In this document: piece after piece, positions 1 through 10,102 of the stretch | Layout of the letters: each line of letters opens with the position of its first letter | How positions within the stretch are numbered: the first letter of the stretch is position 1 | NCBI RefSeq assembly: GCF_046764005.1 | Contig: NZ_JBKOFW010000007.1 | Span: forward strand, 61,806-125,805 | DNA length: 64,000 nucleotides | Source: Oryzobacter faecalis | GTDB lineage: Bacteria > Actinomycetota > Actinomycetes > Actinomycetales > Dermatophilaceae | Direction of reading: 5' to 3' | The notes under the pieces: generated by a model | Databases searched by the model: none | What the model saw: the letters and a program-made list of their open reading frames with translations, nothing else | Told to the model about the DNA's origin: nothing | Position numbers and translations under genes: made by a program

Positions 1-2
1 CC

Positions 3-998
3 GACCACCTCGTCGTCCAGGGGTCCGTCGCCTCGGGTGCGGTCCAGACCTTCCCGGTGACCGTGACCAGCGCGGGACGCCCCCTCGGGGTGACGGTGCG
101 GACGGCCAACGGCGCGGCGACCTGCGTCCTCCCCGTCGGCACCACCTGCTGGTACGGCCACGAGTGGGCGCCCGACCTCGACGCCTACCTCGTCAGCCCG
201 TCGGGCAGTGTCGTCGCGATGAGCCGCTGCATGCTCGAGGCGACCAACGGCAACTGCGCGGCACCCGGCCGGTTCGAGACGCTCGGCGTCGCGAGCGCGG
301 CCGCGGGTACGTGGGGCCTGCGGGTCGAGTCGTTCTCGGGCGCAGGGTCCTTCGTCGCGGACGTGTTCGGGGCGGTGGGAGCGGCCGAACCACCCCCGCC
401 CCCGCCCCCGCCGGCGGCTCCCACCGGCTTCTCGGCGACGGCGACGTCCAGCTCCGCGGTGTCCTTGGCGTGGACCGACGCCTCGTCGGACGAGACCGGC
501 TTCGACGTGGAGCGGTGCACGGGCCCCGGCTGCACGGGGTTCGCGCCGCGGACCTCCCCGGCCGCGGGCTCGACCTCGTTCTCCGACACCGGTCTCGACG
601 CGAGCACCACCTACGGCTACCGGATCCGCTCCGTGCGCGGGGCGGACGTGTCGGCGTGGACCGGGCCGGTGTACGCGACGACGCAGGCCGCGCCGCCCCC
701 GCCGCCACCGGAGACGGTGCCCGACGCCCCCACCGGGCTGACCGCGAGCGCCCTGTCGGCCACGGCCATCCTCCTCACGTGGACCGACGCCTCGTCGAAC
801 GAGCAGAACTTCCGCATCGAGCGCTGCCTCGGCGGGCGCTGCACCCCGAGCTACCTCACCACGGTGCCGGCCGGGACGACCTCGTACACGGACGGCGGGC
901 TCGTGCGCTCGACCACGTTCCGGTACCGGCTGCAGGCCTGCAACGCGGTGGGCTGCTCGGCCTACACGCCGATCGTGACGGTCAAGACCCGGCGGTAG
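3..998 (+). CDS. Secreted protein with two fibronectin type III domains, 5' end outside window
   Basis: This is the C-terminal 331 residues of a larger protein; the frame is open to the window edge, so the GTG at 57 is internal. The first ~125 residues look like a jelly-roll, P-domain or pre-peptidase-like module (it has a 'DLDAYLVSPSG' stretch). Two Fn3 domains follow, each preceded by a proline-rich linker and each starting with 'AP/DAPTG'. Both Fn3 units carry a close Cys pair (ERCTGPGC, ERCLGGRC) and the last ends in QACNAVGC, suggesting disulfides and an extracytoplasmic location. Such tails are common on secreted subtilases and glycosidases, but the catalytic part, if any, lies upstream and cannot be named. 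The stop overlaps the convergent SulP gene by 17 bp. Confidence 0.8.
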   Translation, partial: DHLVVQGSVASGAVQTFPVTVTSAGRPLGVTVRTANGAATCVLPVGTTCWYGHEWAPDLDAYLVSPSGSVVAMSRCMLEATNGNCAAPGRFETLGVASAAAGTWGLRVESFSGAGSFVADVFGAVGAAEPPPPPPPPAAPTGFSATATSSSAVSLAWTDASSDETGFDVERCTGPGCTGFAPRTSPAAGSTSFSDTGLDASTTYGYRIRSVRGADVSAWTGPVYATTQAAPPPPPPETVPDAPTGLTASALSATAILLTWTDASSNEQNFRIERCLGGRCTPSYLTTVPAGTTSYTDGGLVRSTTFRYRLQACNAVGCSAYTPIVTVKTRR

Positions 999-2772
999 GC
1001 GGCACCGTCGGCGGCGTGCGCCCGAAGGGGTGCGGCCGCCCGTGCTCGCGCTCGTGCCACGCGAGGTAGCCCTCGACCGCCGTGGGCAGGGTCGGGAACA
1101 TCCGGTCCGTGCCGATGGTGTCGACCAGGCCCGCCGCCTCGAGGTCGTCGAGGAGGTCCTGCTTGACGCGGGCGAGGGCGAGGACGACGCCGCGGGCCTC
1201 CATCTCGGTGCGCAGCAGGTCGAGCGCGTCGAGGCTGGTGAGGTCGACCTCGACGACGGCCTCGGCGTTGAGCAGCAGCCACTCGACCGCGTCCTCGGCG
1301 TCGTCGACGGCAGCCGTCGCCCGGCGGTGGAAGTCCTCGGCGTTGGCGAAGAACAACGGTGAGTCGTACCGGTACACGACGAGCCCGGGGACCTGCCGCG
1401 CCGTCGGGTAGTCGTCGACGTCGTGCATCCCCGCGAGCCCCGGGACGTACCCGAGGATGCCGTCGTGCGGCCGCGCCACGCGCCGCAGCAGGTCGCCGAG
1501 CGAGAGCCCGACGGCGAGGAGGATGCCGCCGAGGGCCCCGAGGACGAAGACGCCGAGGGTGGTCGCGACGAGGAGGACGAGCTCGCTGCGGCGGAACCGC
1601 GCGACCCGCCGGATCTCGGCGACGTCGACGAGGCGGATCGCGGCGTAGACGACGAGGGCGCCGAGGGCGGCCTTGGGGAAGGCGGCGATCACGGGGGCGA
1701 GCGCGAACACCGCGACGAGGACGGTCACGAGGGTGACGAGGGAGTGCAGCTGGGTGCGGCTTCCCATCGAGTCGCCGATCGCGGTCCGGCTGCCGCTGCT
1801 GCTCACCGGGAAGCCGGAGAGGAGCCCGCCGGCGACGTTCGCCGCCCCGAGAGCGAGGAACTCCTGGTCGGCGTCGACCCGCTCGCCCCGTCGGTCGGCG
1901 AAGGCGCGGGCCGTGAGGACGTTGTCGGAGTAGGCGACGACGGTGATGCCGAGGGCGGGGCCGAGCATCGCGAGGACGGCGTCGGGGGAGAGGTCGGGGA
2001 GGGTGAGGCCGGGCAGCGAGCCGGGCAGGGCGCCGACGGTCTCGACCCCGGCCTCGCGCAGCCCGAGGACCGCGACGGCGGCGGCGCCGAGGAGGACCGC
2101 GAGGAGCGGGGTGGGCAGGCGGGGCCAGCGCCACGACGCGAGGAGCAGCAGGACCAGGAGGACGCCCGCGAGCGCGAGCGTCGGCGGGTGGACCCGGCCG
2201 GCGCCCCGGACGACGTCCCACACCTGCTCGGGGAGCGAGCCGTCGCCGACGGGGATGCCGGTGAGCGTGTCGAGCTGGCTGACGACCATGAGGACGGCGA
2301 CGCCCGCGAGGTACCCGACGAGCACGGGCTTGCTCAGCAGGTCGGCGAGGAAGCCGAGGCCGGCCAGCCAGCCGACGAGGCAGAGCAGGCCGGTGACGAC
2401 CGCGAGCGCGGCCGCGAGGGCGGCGTACTCGTCGGGGCCGCTGACCCCGAGCGCCGCGACCGCCGTGGCCGTCATCAGGGCGGTCGTCGACTCCGGGCCC
2501 ACCGACAGCTGCCGGGAGGAGCCGAGGAGGGCGTAGGCGAGGGTGGGACCGAGGATCGCGAGGAGTCCGGTGGCCGGGGGGAGGCCGGCGATCTGGGCGT
2601 AGGCCATGACCTGGGGGACGAGGTAGGCGGCGACGGTGACCCCGGCGAGGAGGTCGCCGCGCAGCCAGGGCCGCTCGTAGTGTCGCAGGGTGACCAGGCC
2701 GGGGAGGATGCGCTCGACCGAGAGGCGGCGGCGCGCGGCGAGGGGGCGCTCGTGGCCGTCGGCGGTGGGCAC
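982..2772 (-). CDS. SulP-family anion transporter with C-terminal STAS domain
   Basis: A 596-residue inner-membrane anion transporter of the SulP/SLC26 family. The N-terminal two thirds are strongly hydrophobic (about 11-12 membrane segments) and contain the SulP pattern AYLVPQVMAYAQIAGLPP and the 'SVGPESTTALMT' stretch. The last ~120 residues form a cytoplasmic STAS domain (LLLNAEAVVEVDLTSLDAL). Substrate (sulfate, bicarbonate or another anion) cannot be assigned from sequence. The GTG start is chosen from the family N-terminus; a TCGAAT hexamer lies 6 nt before it (minus strand, 2784-2779), resembling the leaderless -10 boxes seen before other genes here. It is convergent with and overlaps the upstream Fn3 gene, and diverges from recA. 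Confidence 0.9.
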   Translation of the reverse strand: MPTADGHERPLAARRRLSVERILPGLVTLRHYERPWLRGDLLAGVTVAAYLVPQVMAYAQIAGLPPATGLLAILGPTLAYALLGSSRQLSVGPESTTALMTATAVAALGVSGPDEYAALAAALAVVTGLLCLVGWLAGLGFLADLLSKPVLVGYLAGVAVLMVVSQLDTLTGIPVGDGSLPEQVWDVVRGAGRVHPPTLALAGVLLVLLLLASWRWPRLPTPLLAVLLGAAAVAVLGLREAGVETVGALPGSLPGLTLPDLSPDAVLAMLGPALGITVVAYSDNVLTARAFADRRGERVDADQEFLALGAANVAGGLLSGFPVSSSGSRTAIGDSMGSRTQLHSLVTLVTVLVAVFALAPVIAAFPKAALGALVVYAAIRLVDVAEIRRVARFRRSELVLLVATTLGVFVLGALGGILLAVGLSLGDLLRRVARPHDGILGYVPGLAGMHDVDDYPTARQVPGLVVYRYDSPLFFANAEDFHRRATAAVDDAEDAVEWLLLNAEAVVEVDLTSLDALDLLRTEMEARGVVLALARVKQDLLDDLEAAGLVDTIGTDRMFPTLPTAVEGYLAWHEREHGRPHPFGRTPPTVPPTAGS

Positions 2773-2822
2773 GGGGCGATTCGACCACAGGTCACCGGCG
2801 TGTCGCCGGTCAATGCCCGAGG

Positions 2823-2838
2823 TCGAACACGTGTTCGG
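2823..2838. promoter_or_regulatory. SOS box (LexA operator) upstream of recA
   Basis: TCGAACACGTGTTCGG matches the actinobacterial LexA consensus TCGAAC-N4-GTTCGA at all but the last base; positions 2824-2837 are a perfect palindrome. It lies 175 bp before the recA start, with a possible -10 (TACTGT, 2840-2845) directly after it, so LexA binding would block transcription of recA-recX. Confidence 0.9.
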
Positions 2839-3013
2839 CTACTGTCATCCACAGGTGGCGCCCCCGGAGGCACTCGTCCACAGGCTCCACGGCACCTGAT
2901 GACCGCTGTCGGTGTCGCCACCTAGCGTCTGACCAGACCTCGCGACGAGACCGAGGGCGAGGGCTGGTCGCCGGTGGACGCGCTCGCCACGAAACAGGAA
3001 GACAAGGTGTGAC

Positions 3014-4096
<1,083 letters not shown>

Positions 4097-4112
4097 GCCC
4101 CCCTCTCCGAGC

Positions 4113-4700
4113 ATGCCGTTCGCGGACTCGACGACTCCGCCGCCCGAGTGGGCGGTGGGGTCGTCGGGAGCGCCGCCGGAGGACCCGGAGGCGGACCCGC
4201 GCACCCGGGGCGAGGCCGTCGACCCCCACGACTGGGCCCGTCAGATCGTCCTGCGCCAGCTGACCGCGGCCCCGCGCTCGCGCTCCCAGCTCGCCCAGGC
4301 GCTGCGGCGCAAGGACTGCCCCGACGACGTCGCGGCCGCCGTCCTGGACCGGATGGAGGAGGTCGGCCTCGTCGACGACGAGGGCTACGCCGGGATGCTC
4401 GTCCGCTCCCAGCAGGCCGGCCGCGGGCTCGCTCGTCGGGCCCTCGCGCAGGAGCTGCGCCGCAAGGGGATCGACGACGAGACGGCCCGCGCCGCGCTCG
4501 ACGACGTCGACCCCGAGGACGAGGAGGAGCAGGCCCGTCGGCTCGTCGCGAAGAGGCTCCGCACGATGCACGGCCTCGACCCGCTCGTCCAGACCAGGCG
4601 CCTCGCGGGCCTGCTCGCCCGCAAGGGCTACGGCTCCGAGCTGGCGATGCGGGTCGTCCGCGAGGCCGTCCGCGAGGCCCCCGAGCACCAGCGCGACTGA
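4113..4700 (+). CDS. recX: Regulatory protein RecX
   Basis: A 195-residue RecX, a modulator that limits RecA filament growth. The N-terminal ~45 residues are acidic, proline-rich and variable. The helical RecX repeats follow (ARQIVLRQLTAAPRSRSQLA, then LARRALAQELRRKGIDDETA and a third repeat RRLAGLLARKGYG). The ATG at 4113 is the first start after the recA stop; an in-frame open stretch reaching upstream into recA is not used. Sixteen bases separate it from recA, so it is co-transcribed and SOS-induced. Confidence 0.93.
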   Translation: MPFADSTTPPPEWAVGSSGAPPEDPEADPRTRGEAVDPHDWARQIVLRQLTAAPRSRSQLAQALRRKDCPDDVAAAVLDRMEEVGLVDDEGYAGMLVRSQQAGRGLARRALAQELRRKGIDDETARAALDDVDPEDEEEQARRLVAKRLRTMHGLDPLVQTRRLAGLLARKGYGSELAMRVVREAVREAPEHQRD

Positions 4701-4721
4701 GCCCCCGAGGGCGCGGGGGGC
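4701..4721 (+). terminator. Possible terminator after recX
   Basis: Directly after the recX stop, GCCCCC (4701-4706) can pair with GGGGGC (4716-4721) across a 9-nt loop. No T-tract follows, as is usual in such GC-rich DNA. The next promoter begins 28 bp later. Confidence 0.4.
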
Positions 4722-4748
4722 CCGAAACCTGCCGGTGACACAGCGGTG

Positions 4749-4777
4749 ATGACAGGTTCACGCGCTGCCCCTAGGTT
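4749..4777 (+). promoter_or_regulatory. Leaderless promoter for the ATP-grasp operon
   Basis: ATGACA (4749-4754) and TAGGTT (4772-4777) are spaced by exactly 17 bp, matching a housekeeping-sigma -35/-10 pair. The GTG start follows 6 nt after the -10, so the transcript would begin at or next to the start codon. Confidence 0.65.
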
Positions 4778-4783
4778 CGTCCC

Positions 4784-6403
4784 GTGAGCGAGCACGGCGC
4801 CGAGGCGGGCAGCAGCCTCTTCGACGACTACCGGCTCGGCGCGGCGTGGGACGAGATGCTCAGCGAGCCCGGCGCCCCGCGCACCGCGTACAAGCCGGTC
4901 TTCCACACCCTGCGGGCGATGACCGGCCAGACGCTCAAGGAGCGCGCCGACACCCTCGCCCGGTCCTACCTCGACCAGGGCGTCACGTTCGACTACGCGG
5001 GGGAGGAGCGGCCCTTCCCGCTCGACGCCGTGCCGCGGGTCATCTCCGCCCACGAGTGGTCGGTCATCGAGTCCGGGGTGGTCCAGCGCGTCACCGCGCT
5101 CGAGTCCTTCCTCGACGACATCTACTCGCGCGAGGGCGAGATCCCCCGAGCCGTCCACGAGGGGGTCATCCCGTGGCGGCTCGTCGCGAGCTCGAAGCAC
5201 TACCACCGCGCCGTCATGGGCATCCGGCCCGCGAACGGCGTCCGGGTCCACGTCAGCGGCGTCGACCTCATCCGGGACGAGGAGGGCACCTTCCGGGTCC
5301 TCGAGGACAACGTCCGCGTCCCGTCGGGCGTCAGCTACGTCATCGCGAACCGGCGGGCCATGGCCAACGTCTTCCCCGAGGCGTTCGCGACGATGCGGAT
5401 CCGGCCGGTCCACGACTACCCGCGCATGCTCCTGTCGGCCCTGCGCGCCGCCGCCCCCGACGGCGCGAGCGACCCGACCGTCGTCGTCCTCACCCCCGGG
5501 GTGTTCAACTCCGCGTACTTCGAGCACGCGCTGCTCGCCCGGATGATGGGCGTCGAGCTCGTCGAGGGCCGCGACCTCGTCTGCGTCGGCGGCCAGGTCC
5601 GGATGCGCACGACGACGGGGGACCGGCCCGTCGACGTCATCTACCGCCGGGTCGACGACGAGTTCCTCGACCCCGTGCACTTCCACGGCGACTCGGTGCT
5701 CGGGGTCGCCGGCCTCGTCTCGGCGATGCGCAGCGGCCGGGTCACCGTCGCCAACGCGGTCGGCAACGGGGTCGCCGACGACAAGCTCATCTACTCCTAC
5801 CTGCCCGAGCTCATCCGCTTCTACCTCGACGAGGACCCGATCCTCGGCAACGTCGACACCTTCCGGTGCGCGGAGGCCGGGGCCCTCGCCCACGTCCTGG
5901 ACCACCTCGACGAGATGGTCGTCAAGCCGGTCGACGGCTCCGGCGGCAAGGGCCTCGTCGTCGGGCCGAAGGCCGACGGGGCCACCCTCGACCGGCTCCG
6001 CGACCAGCTCGCCGCCGACCCGCGCGGCTGGATCGCCCAGCCCGTCGTCCAGCTGTCGACCGTGCCGACGTTCATCGACGGCCACCTCGCACCACGCCAC
6101 GTCGACCTGCGCCCGTTCGCGGTCAACGACGGCGAGAAGGTCCGGGTCCTCCCCGGGGGCCTGACCCGGGTCGCGCTCCCCGAGGGCGAGCTCGTCGTCA
6201 ACTCCAGCCAGGGCGGCGGCAGCAAGGACACCTGGGTGCTCTCCGACCGGCGGCCCGGACCCAACGCGCCCTCACGCCTCCCCGACAACCGCGAGGTCGT
6301 CGTCATGAGCGCCCCCACGGCCTCCCACGAGGACTCCATGCGGGCCCAGCAGCAACAGCAGCAGCAGGCGAGCACCGGTGGGGCGGAGGCGGGCCCGTGC
6401 TGA
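4784..6403 (+). CDS. Circularly permuted type 2 ATP-grasp protein
   Basis: A 539-residue protein of the circularly permuted ATP-grasp family (COG2308-like). Such enzymes are predicted to activate a carboxylate with ATP and form an amide or peptide bond. Typical segments are DNVRVPSGVSYVIANRR near residue 170, the Gly-rich nucleotide loop VVKPVDGSGGKG near 379-390, and a DLRPF motif near 450. The extreme C-terminus has a Gln run (QQQQQQQ, from CAG/CAA repeats at about 6348-6367) not needed for the fold. It overlaps the following alpha-E gene by 7 bp. The three-gene set is common in actinobacteria and predicted to act on a peptide or peptide-like product; the substrate is unknown. Confidence 0.9.
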   Translation: MSEHGAEAGSSLFDDYRLGAAWDEMLSEPGAPRTAYKPVFHTLRAMTGQTLKERADTLARSYLDQGVTFDYAGEERPFPLDAVPRVISAHEWSVIESGVVQRVTALESFLDDIYSREGEIPRAVHEGVIPWRLVASSKHYHRAVMGIRPANGVRVHVSGVDLIRDEEGTFRVLEDNVRVPSGVSYVIANRRAMANVFPEAFATMRIRPVHDYPRMLLSALRAAAPDGASDPTVVVLTPGVFNSAYFEHALLARMMGVELVEGRDLVCVGGQVRMRTTTGDRPVDVIYRRVDDEFLDPVHFHGDSVLGVAGLVSAMRSGRVTVANAVGNGVADDKLIYSYLPELIRFYLDEDPILGNVDTFRCAEAGALAHVLDHLDEMVVKPVDGSGGKGLVVGPKADGATLDRLRDQLAADPRGWIAQPVVQLSTVPTFIDGHLAPRHVDLRPFAVNDGEKVRVLPGGLTRVALPEGELVVNSSQGGGSKDTWVLSDRRPGPNAPSRLPDNREVVVMSAPTASHEDSMRAQQQQQQQASTGGAEAGPC

Positions 6404-7326
6404 GCCGCATCGCCGAGTCGCTGTTCTGGATCGGCCGGTACACCGAGCGCGCCGACGGGACGGCCCGCATCGTCGACGTGCTGCGCCTGCAGCTCCTCGA
6501 GGACCCGGGCGCCGACGAGGCCGCGGCCTCGCGCACCGCGCTCAGCGTCATCATGGGCCTGCCGTGGGAGGGCGAGGCGACCTTCGCGGACGTCAGCACC
6601 GCCCTCGTCTTCGACCGCTCCAACGCCAGCTCGATCACCGGCGCGTGGTTCGCCGCGCGGGAGAACGCCCGCCGCGCCCGCGAGACGCTCTCGACCGAGC
6701 TGTGGGAGGCGATCAACACGACGTGGCACCGGTGGAACGGCTTCGGGCGCACGCTCGCCACCGAGCGCCACCTGTCATGGGCCCGCGAACGGGCGGCCCT
6801 CGTCAGCGGCATCGCGGACTCGACGATGAGCCACGACGAGGCGTGGGACTTCCTCGTCCTCGGCCGCAGCCTCGAGCGCGCCGACATGACGGCCCGGCTC
6901 GTCGCCACGGGGGCGATGCCCCGCGGTGGGGCGCCGTGGTCGGTCGTCCTCTCCAGCTGCGGTGCGCAGCAGGCGTTCATGCGCAGCCAGCGGGGGCTGC
7001 TGTCCGACGACGCGGCGGCCGCGTTCCTCGTCCTCGACCGCGAGTTCCCGCGGTCGGTGTTCTTCGCGCTCTCGGAGGCCGAACGCCGACTCGCCGCGCT
7101 GTCGCCCCCTCATGAGGAGCGGATCGGCGTCTCCGACGAGGCCCGCCGCCAGCTCGGCCGGATCCGCACCTCCTTGGAGTTCCGTGCCACCGCCGACACG
7201 ATCAGCGACCTCCCGGCCCAGATGCTGCGGGTCCAGTCGGCGGTCATGGCCGCGTCGCACGCGATCGCCGGGCGGTACTTCCAGTCCGGCCCGCTGACGA
7301 CGTGGACCCGGGACGGCGTGCTGTGA
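6397..7326 (+). CDS. Alpha-E domain protein
   Basis: A 309-residue alpha-helical protein of the alpha-E (DUF403/COG2307) family, recognisable from its N-terminus LSRIAESLFWIGRYTERADG. The family is almost always encoded next to, or fused with, circularly permuted ATP-grasp proteins and is probably a partner or catalytic subunit of the same ligase. Start is the GTG at 6397, overlapping the previous stop (GTGCTGA). The stop overlaps the next ATG, so all three genes should be translationally coupled. Confidence 0.9.
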   Translation: MLSRIAESLFWIGRYTERADGTARIVDVLRLQLLEDPGADEAAASRTALSVIMGLPWEGEATFADVSTALVFDRSNASSITGAWFAARENARRARETLSTELWEAINTTWHRWNGFGRTLATERHLSWARERAALVSGIADSTMSHDEAWDFLVLGRSLERADMTARLVATGAMPRGGAPWSVVLSSCGAQQAFMRSQRGLLSDDAAAAFLVLDREFPRSVFFALSEAERRLAALSPPHEERIGVSDEARRQLGRIRTSLEFRATADTISDLPAQMLRVQSAVMAASHAIAGRYFQSGPLTTWTRDGVL

Positions 7327-8165
7327 TGCGCCGCTACCGGATCGTCCACACGACGTCGCTGTCCTACGACGGCGGTGTCCGGGCCGCGCACAACGAGCTG
7401 CGGATGACGCCGCTCAACGAGCCGGGCCAGACGACCCTGGAGAACCGGATCCGCATCCGCCCGATGACGTGGAGCCACGTCTACCGGGACCACTGGGGGA
7501 CCCACGTCATGGCGATGGAGTCCCTCGCCGAGCACGGGCGCCTCGACATCGAGGCGATCTCCACGGTCGAGCGCACCCCCACCGAGCCGCACGAGCCCGT
7601 CCTCGGCTGGGACGCCGTCCACGACGACGCCGTGCAGGACCGCAGCTACGAGTGGCTCATGATGTCGGCGCGCACCCGCCCCGGGGCCGGCATCGGCGAC
7701 CTCGCCGACGCCGTCCGTGGGCTCGACACCCCCCACGCGGCCGCCACCGAGCTCTCCCGGCTCGTGCGCGAGCAGATGCGCTACCAGCGCGGGGTCACCG
7801 GGGTGCACAGCCGCGGCGAGGACGCCTGGATCGAACGCGCCGGGGTCTGCCAGGACTTCGCCCACGTGACGATCGGGGCGCTGCGCAGCCTCGGGGTCCC
7901 GGCGCGCTACGTCTCGGGCTACCTCGTCCCGAAGCGCGACATGGCGGTCGGCGAGACGAGCACCGGCGAGAGCCACGCCTGGGTCGAGTTCTGGGACGAC
8001 GGCTGGGTCCCGGTCGACCCGACCAACGGCACCGAGGTCTCCACCGACCACGTCGTCGTCGCCCGGGGCCGCGACTACGAGGACGTCCCGCCGTTCAAGG
8101 GCATCTACTCCGGACGCGCCGCGGCCACCCTCGAGGTCGGGGTCGCCATCACCCGCCTCGCCTGA
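7326..8165 (+). CDS. Transglutaminase-like cysteine protease family protein
   Basis: A 279-residue protein with an N-terminal bacterial transglutaminase-associated region (YRIVHTTSLSYDGGV) and a transglutaminase-like core. The Cys-His-Asp triad is visible: ERAGVCQDFAH (Cys near residue 175), ESHAWVEFW (His near 217) and the following VDPTNG (Asp). Members are thiol peptidases or transpeptidases; next to an ATP-grasp ligase this one may trim or transfer the ligated product. The ATG at 7326 overlaps the preceding stop (TGATG); an in-frame GTG at 7302 lies inside the alpha-E gene and is rejected. Confidence 0.9.
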   Translation: MRRYRIVHTTSLSYDGGVRAAHNELRMTPLNEPGQTTLENRIRIRPMTWSHVYRDHWGTHVMAMESLAEHGRLDIEAISTVERTPTEPHEPVLGWDAVHDDAVQDRSYEWLMMSARTRPGAGIGDLADAVRGLDTPHAAATELSRLVREQMRYQRGVTGVHSRGEDAWIERAGVCQDFAHVTIGALRSLGVPARYVSGYLVPKRDMAVGETSTGESHAWVEFWDDGWVPVDPTNGTEVSTDHVVVARGRDYEDVPPFKGIYSGRAAATLEVGVAITRLA

Positions 8166-8244
8166 ACGCCCGCGGTGGCTGACAACCCGCGCCGGGGCGC
8201 GCCACAATCGTCGGGACGGCCACGCGCCTGGAGAGGAGCAGGGC

Positions 8245-8511
8245 ATGAACCTGAACACGGTCACCCGCGACGGGGTCACCTGGGAGCTGAGGTCGCCCGG
8301 CGCGGAGCACTACTCGACCGAGCGCCGGGGCGGGCACCTGTTCCTCCACTCCCGACGCGACTGCTGTGCCGTGGAGGACCCCGTCGTCGTGTCGCCGCGG
8401 ATCGTGCAGACGCTCTGGGAGAAGGACGCGGCCGGCAGCGCGGAGGACGGGGGGAACGACGTCGAGTGGTGCGAGACGTGCGCCGTCCGGAAGGTCGACG
8501 CCGCGCCCTGA
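8245..8511 (+). CDS. Small hypothetical protein with paired cysteines
   Basis: An 88-residue soluble protein not recognised from any family. It has a CC pair in the middle (SRRDCCAVED) and a CxxC near the C-terminus (WCETCAV), a possible zinc or redox site. A good ribosome-binding site (GAGAGGAG, 8231-8238) precedes the ATG at 8245. It starts 79 bp after the transglutaminase-like gene on the same strand, so it may be co-transcribed with the ATP-grasp set, but no functional link is visible in the sequence. Confidence 0.7.
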   Translation: MNLNTVTRDGVTWELRSPGAEHYSTERRGGHLFLHSRRDCCAVEDPVVVSPRIVQTLWEKDAAGSAEDGGNDVEWCETCAVRKVDAAP

Positions 8512-8584
8512 GGGCCCGACGTCGCGCGGGCCGCGCGGTCGGAGTCCGTGGCACCCCGCCGCTCGGCTTACCCTTGACGACGCC

Positions 8585-10102
8585 ATGACTGCACCGAAGA
8601 CCTACGACGTGCGCACCCACGGGTGCCAGATGAACGTCCACGACTCCGAGCGACTCGCCGGCCTGCTCGAGACCGCCGGCTACGTCGACCTCGCCAGCGT
8701 GCCGCGGGAGACCCGGCCCGCGGTGGCCGACGTCGTCGTCTTCAACACGTGCGCGGTCCGCGAGAACGCCGACAACAAGCTGTACGGCAACCTCGGCCAG
8801 CTGCGCCCCGCGAAGACCGCGAACCCCGACCTCCAGATCGCCGTGGGCGGGTGCATGGCGCAGAAGGACCGCGAGACCATCGTCCAGCGGGCCCCGTGGG
8901 TCGACGTCGTCTTCGGGACGCACAACATCGGCAGCCTGCCCGCGCTCCTCGACCGCGCCCGCCACAACAGGCGCGCCGAGGTCGAGATCCTCGAGTCGCT
9001 CGAGACCTTCCCCTCGACCCTGCCGACCCGGCGCGACCAGGCGTTCGCCGGGTGGGTGTCGATCTCGGTGGGCTGCAACAACACCTGCACGTTCTGCATC
9101 GTCCCGAGCCTGCGCGGCAAGGAGCAGGACCGCCGCCCCGGCGACGTCCTCGCCGAGATCGAGGCGCTCGTCGCACAGGGGGTCGTCGAGATCACCCTGC
9201 TCGGCCAGAACGTCAACACCTACGGCGTCGAGTTCGGCGACAGGCTCGCGTTCGGCAAGCTGCTCCGCGCCTGCGGCGAGGTCGAGGGCCTGGAGCGTGT
9301 CCGGTTCACCAGCCCCCACCCCGCGGCCTTCACCGACGACGTCATCGCCGCGATGGCCGAGACCCCCAACGTCATGCCGAGCCTGCACATGCCGCTGCAG
9401 TCCGGGTCCGACCGCATCCTCAAGGCGATGCGCCGCAGCTACCGCAGCGAGCGCTTCCTCGGGATCATCGACCGGGTCCGGGCCGCGATGCCCGAGGCGG
9501 CGATCACGACCGACCTCATCGTGGGGTTCCCCGGTGAGACCGAGGAGGACTTCGCCGAGACCCTGCGGGTCGTCGAGGCGTCGCGCTTCTCCAGCGCGTT
9601 CACGTTCCAGTACTCGATCCGCCCCGGGACCCCCGCGGCGACGATGGACGGCCAGGTCCCGAAGGCCGTGGTCCAGGAGCGGTTCGACCGGCTCATCGCC
9701 CTCCAGGAGCAGGTGTCGTGGGCCGAGAACCGGCGCCTCGAGGGCCGTGAGGTCGAGGTCCTCGTCGCGCCCGGCGAGGGGCGCAAGGACGGCGAGACCG
9801 CCCGGCTGAGCGGCCGGGCGAAGGACAACCGGCTCGTCCACGTCGCGGTTCCCGACGGGGCCGAGCGCCCCCGCCCCGGTGATGCCGTGACCGTCGGTGT
9901 CACCTACGGAGCCCCCCACCACCTCGTCGCCGACAGCGGTGTGCGCGGTGGTGCGTATGCGGTGCGGCGGACGGCCGGCGGCGATGCCTGGGAGCGGCTC
10001 CAGGATGCCGCGGTGCCGGGGAAGCCGCCGGTGTCGCTGGGGATCCCGACGGTCGGCGTGCCCGCGGCACGTCCGGCCCAGACCCCCGTCTGCTCGGCCT
10101 GA
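8585..10102 (+). CDS. miaB: tRNA-2-methylthio-N6-isopentenyladenosine synthase MiaB
   Basis: A 505-residue radical-SAM methylthiotransferase that modifies A37 of tRNAs reading U-starting codons, after MiaA. The N-terminal domain has the three cluster cysteines (Cys14 in HGCQMN, Cys56 in FNTC, Cys90 in GGC). The radical-SAM motif CNNTCTFC supplies Cys164, 168 and 171. A C-terminal TRAM domain follows, then a ~50-residue low-complexity tail beyond it. The ATG at 8585 gives the conserved N-terminus (TYDVRTHGCQMN). A TACCCT hexamer lies 10 nt upstream. miaA is encoded 3 kb downstream. Confidence 0.96.
   Translation: MTAPKTYDVRTHGCQMNVHDSERLAGLLETAGYVDLASVPRETRPAVADVVVFNTCAVRENADNKLYGNLGQLRPAKTANPDLQIAVGGCMAQKDRETIVQRAPWVDVVFGTHNIGSLPALLDRARHNRRAEVEILESLETFPSTLPTRRDQAFAGWVSISVGCNNTCTFCIVPSLRGKEQDRRPGDVLAEIEALVAQGVVEITLLGQNVNTYGVEFGDRLAFGKLLRACGEVEGLERVRFTSPHPAAFTDDVIAAMAETPNVMPSLHMPLQSGSDRILKAMRRSYRSERFLGIIDRVRAAMPEAAITTDLIVGFPGETEEDFAETLRVVEASRFSSAFTFQYSIRPGTPAATMDGQVPKAVVQERFDRLIALQEQVSWAENRRLEGREVEVLVAPGEGRKDGETARLSGRAKDNRLVHVAVPDGAERPRPGDAVTVGVTYGAPHHLVADSGVRGGAYAVRRTAGGDAWERLQDAAVPGKPPVSLGIPTVGVPAARPAQTPVCSA

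Noticed and set aside
1423..2925. 500-codon plus-strand frame across the SulP gene
   Set aside because: Glu/Asp/Gly-rich antisense shadow of a clear SulP gene that even runs through the recA promoter.
6348..6367. CAG/CAA repeat as a phase-variable tract
   Set aside because: Triplet units cannot shift frame, and it lies at the dispensable C-terminus of the ATP-grasp protein.
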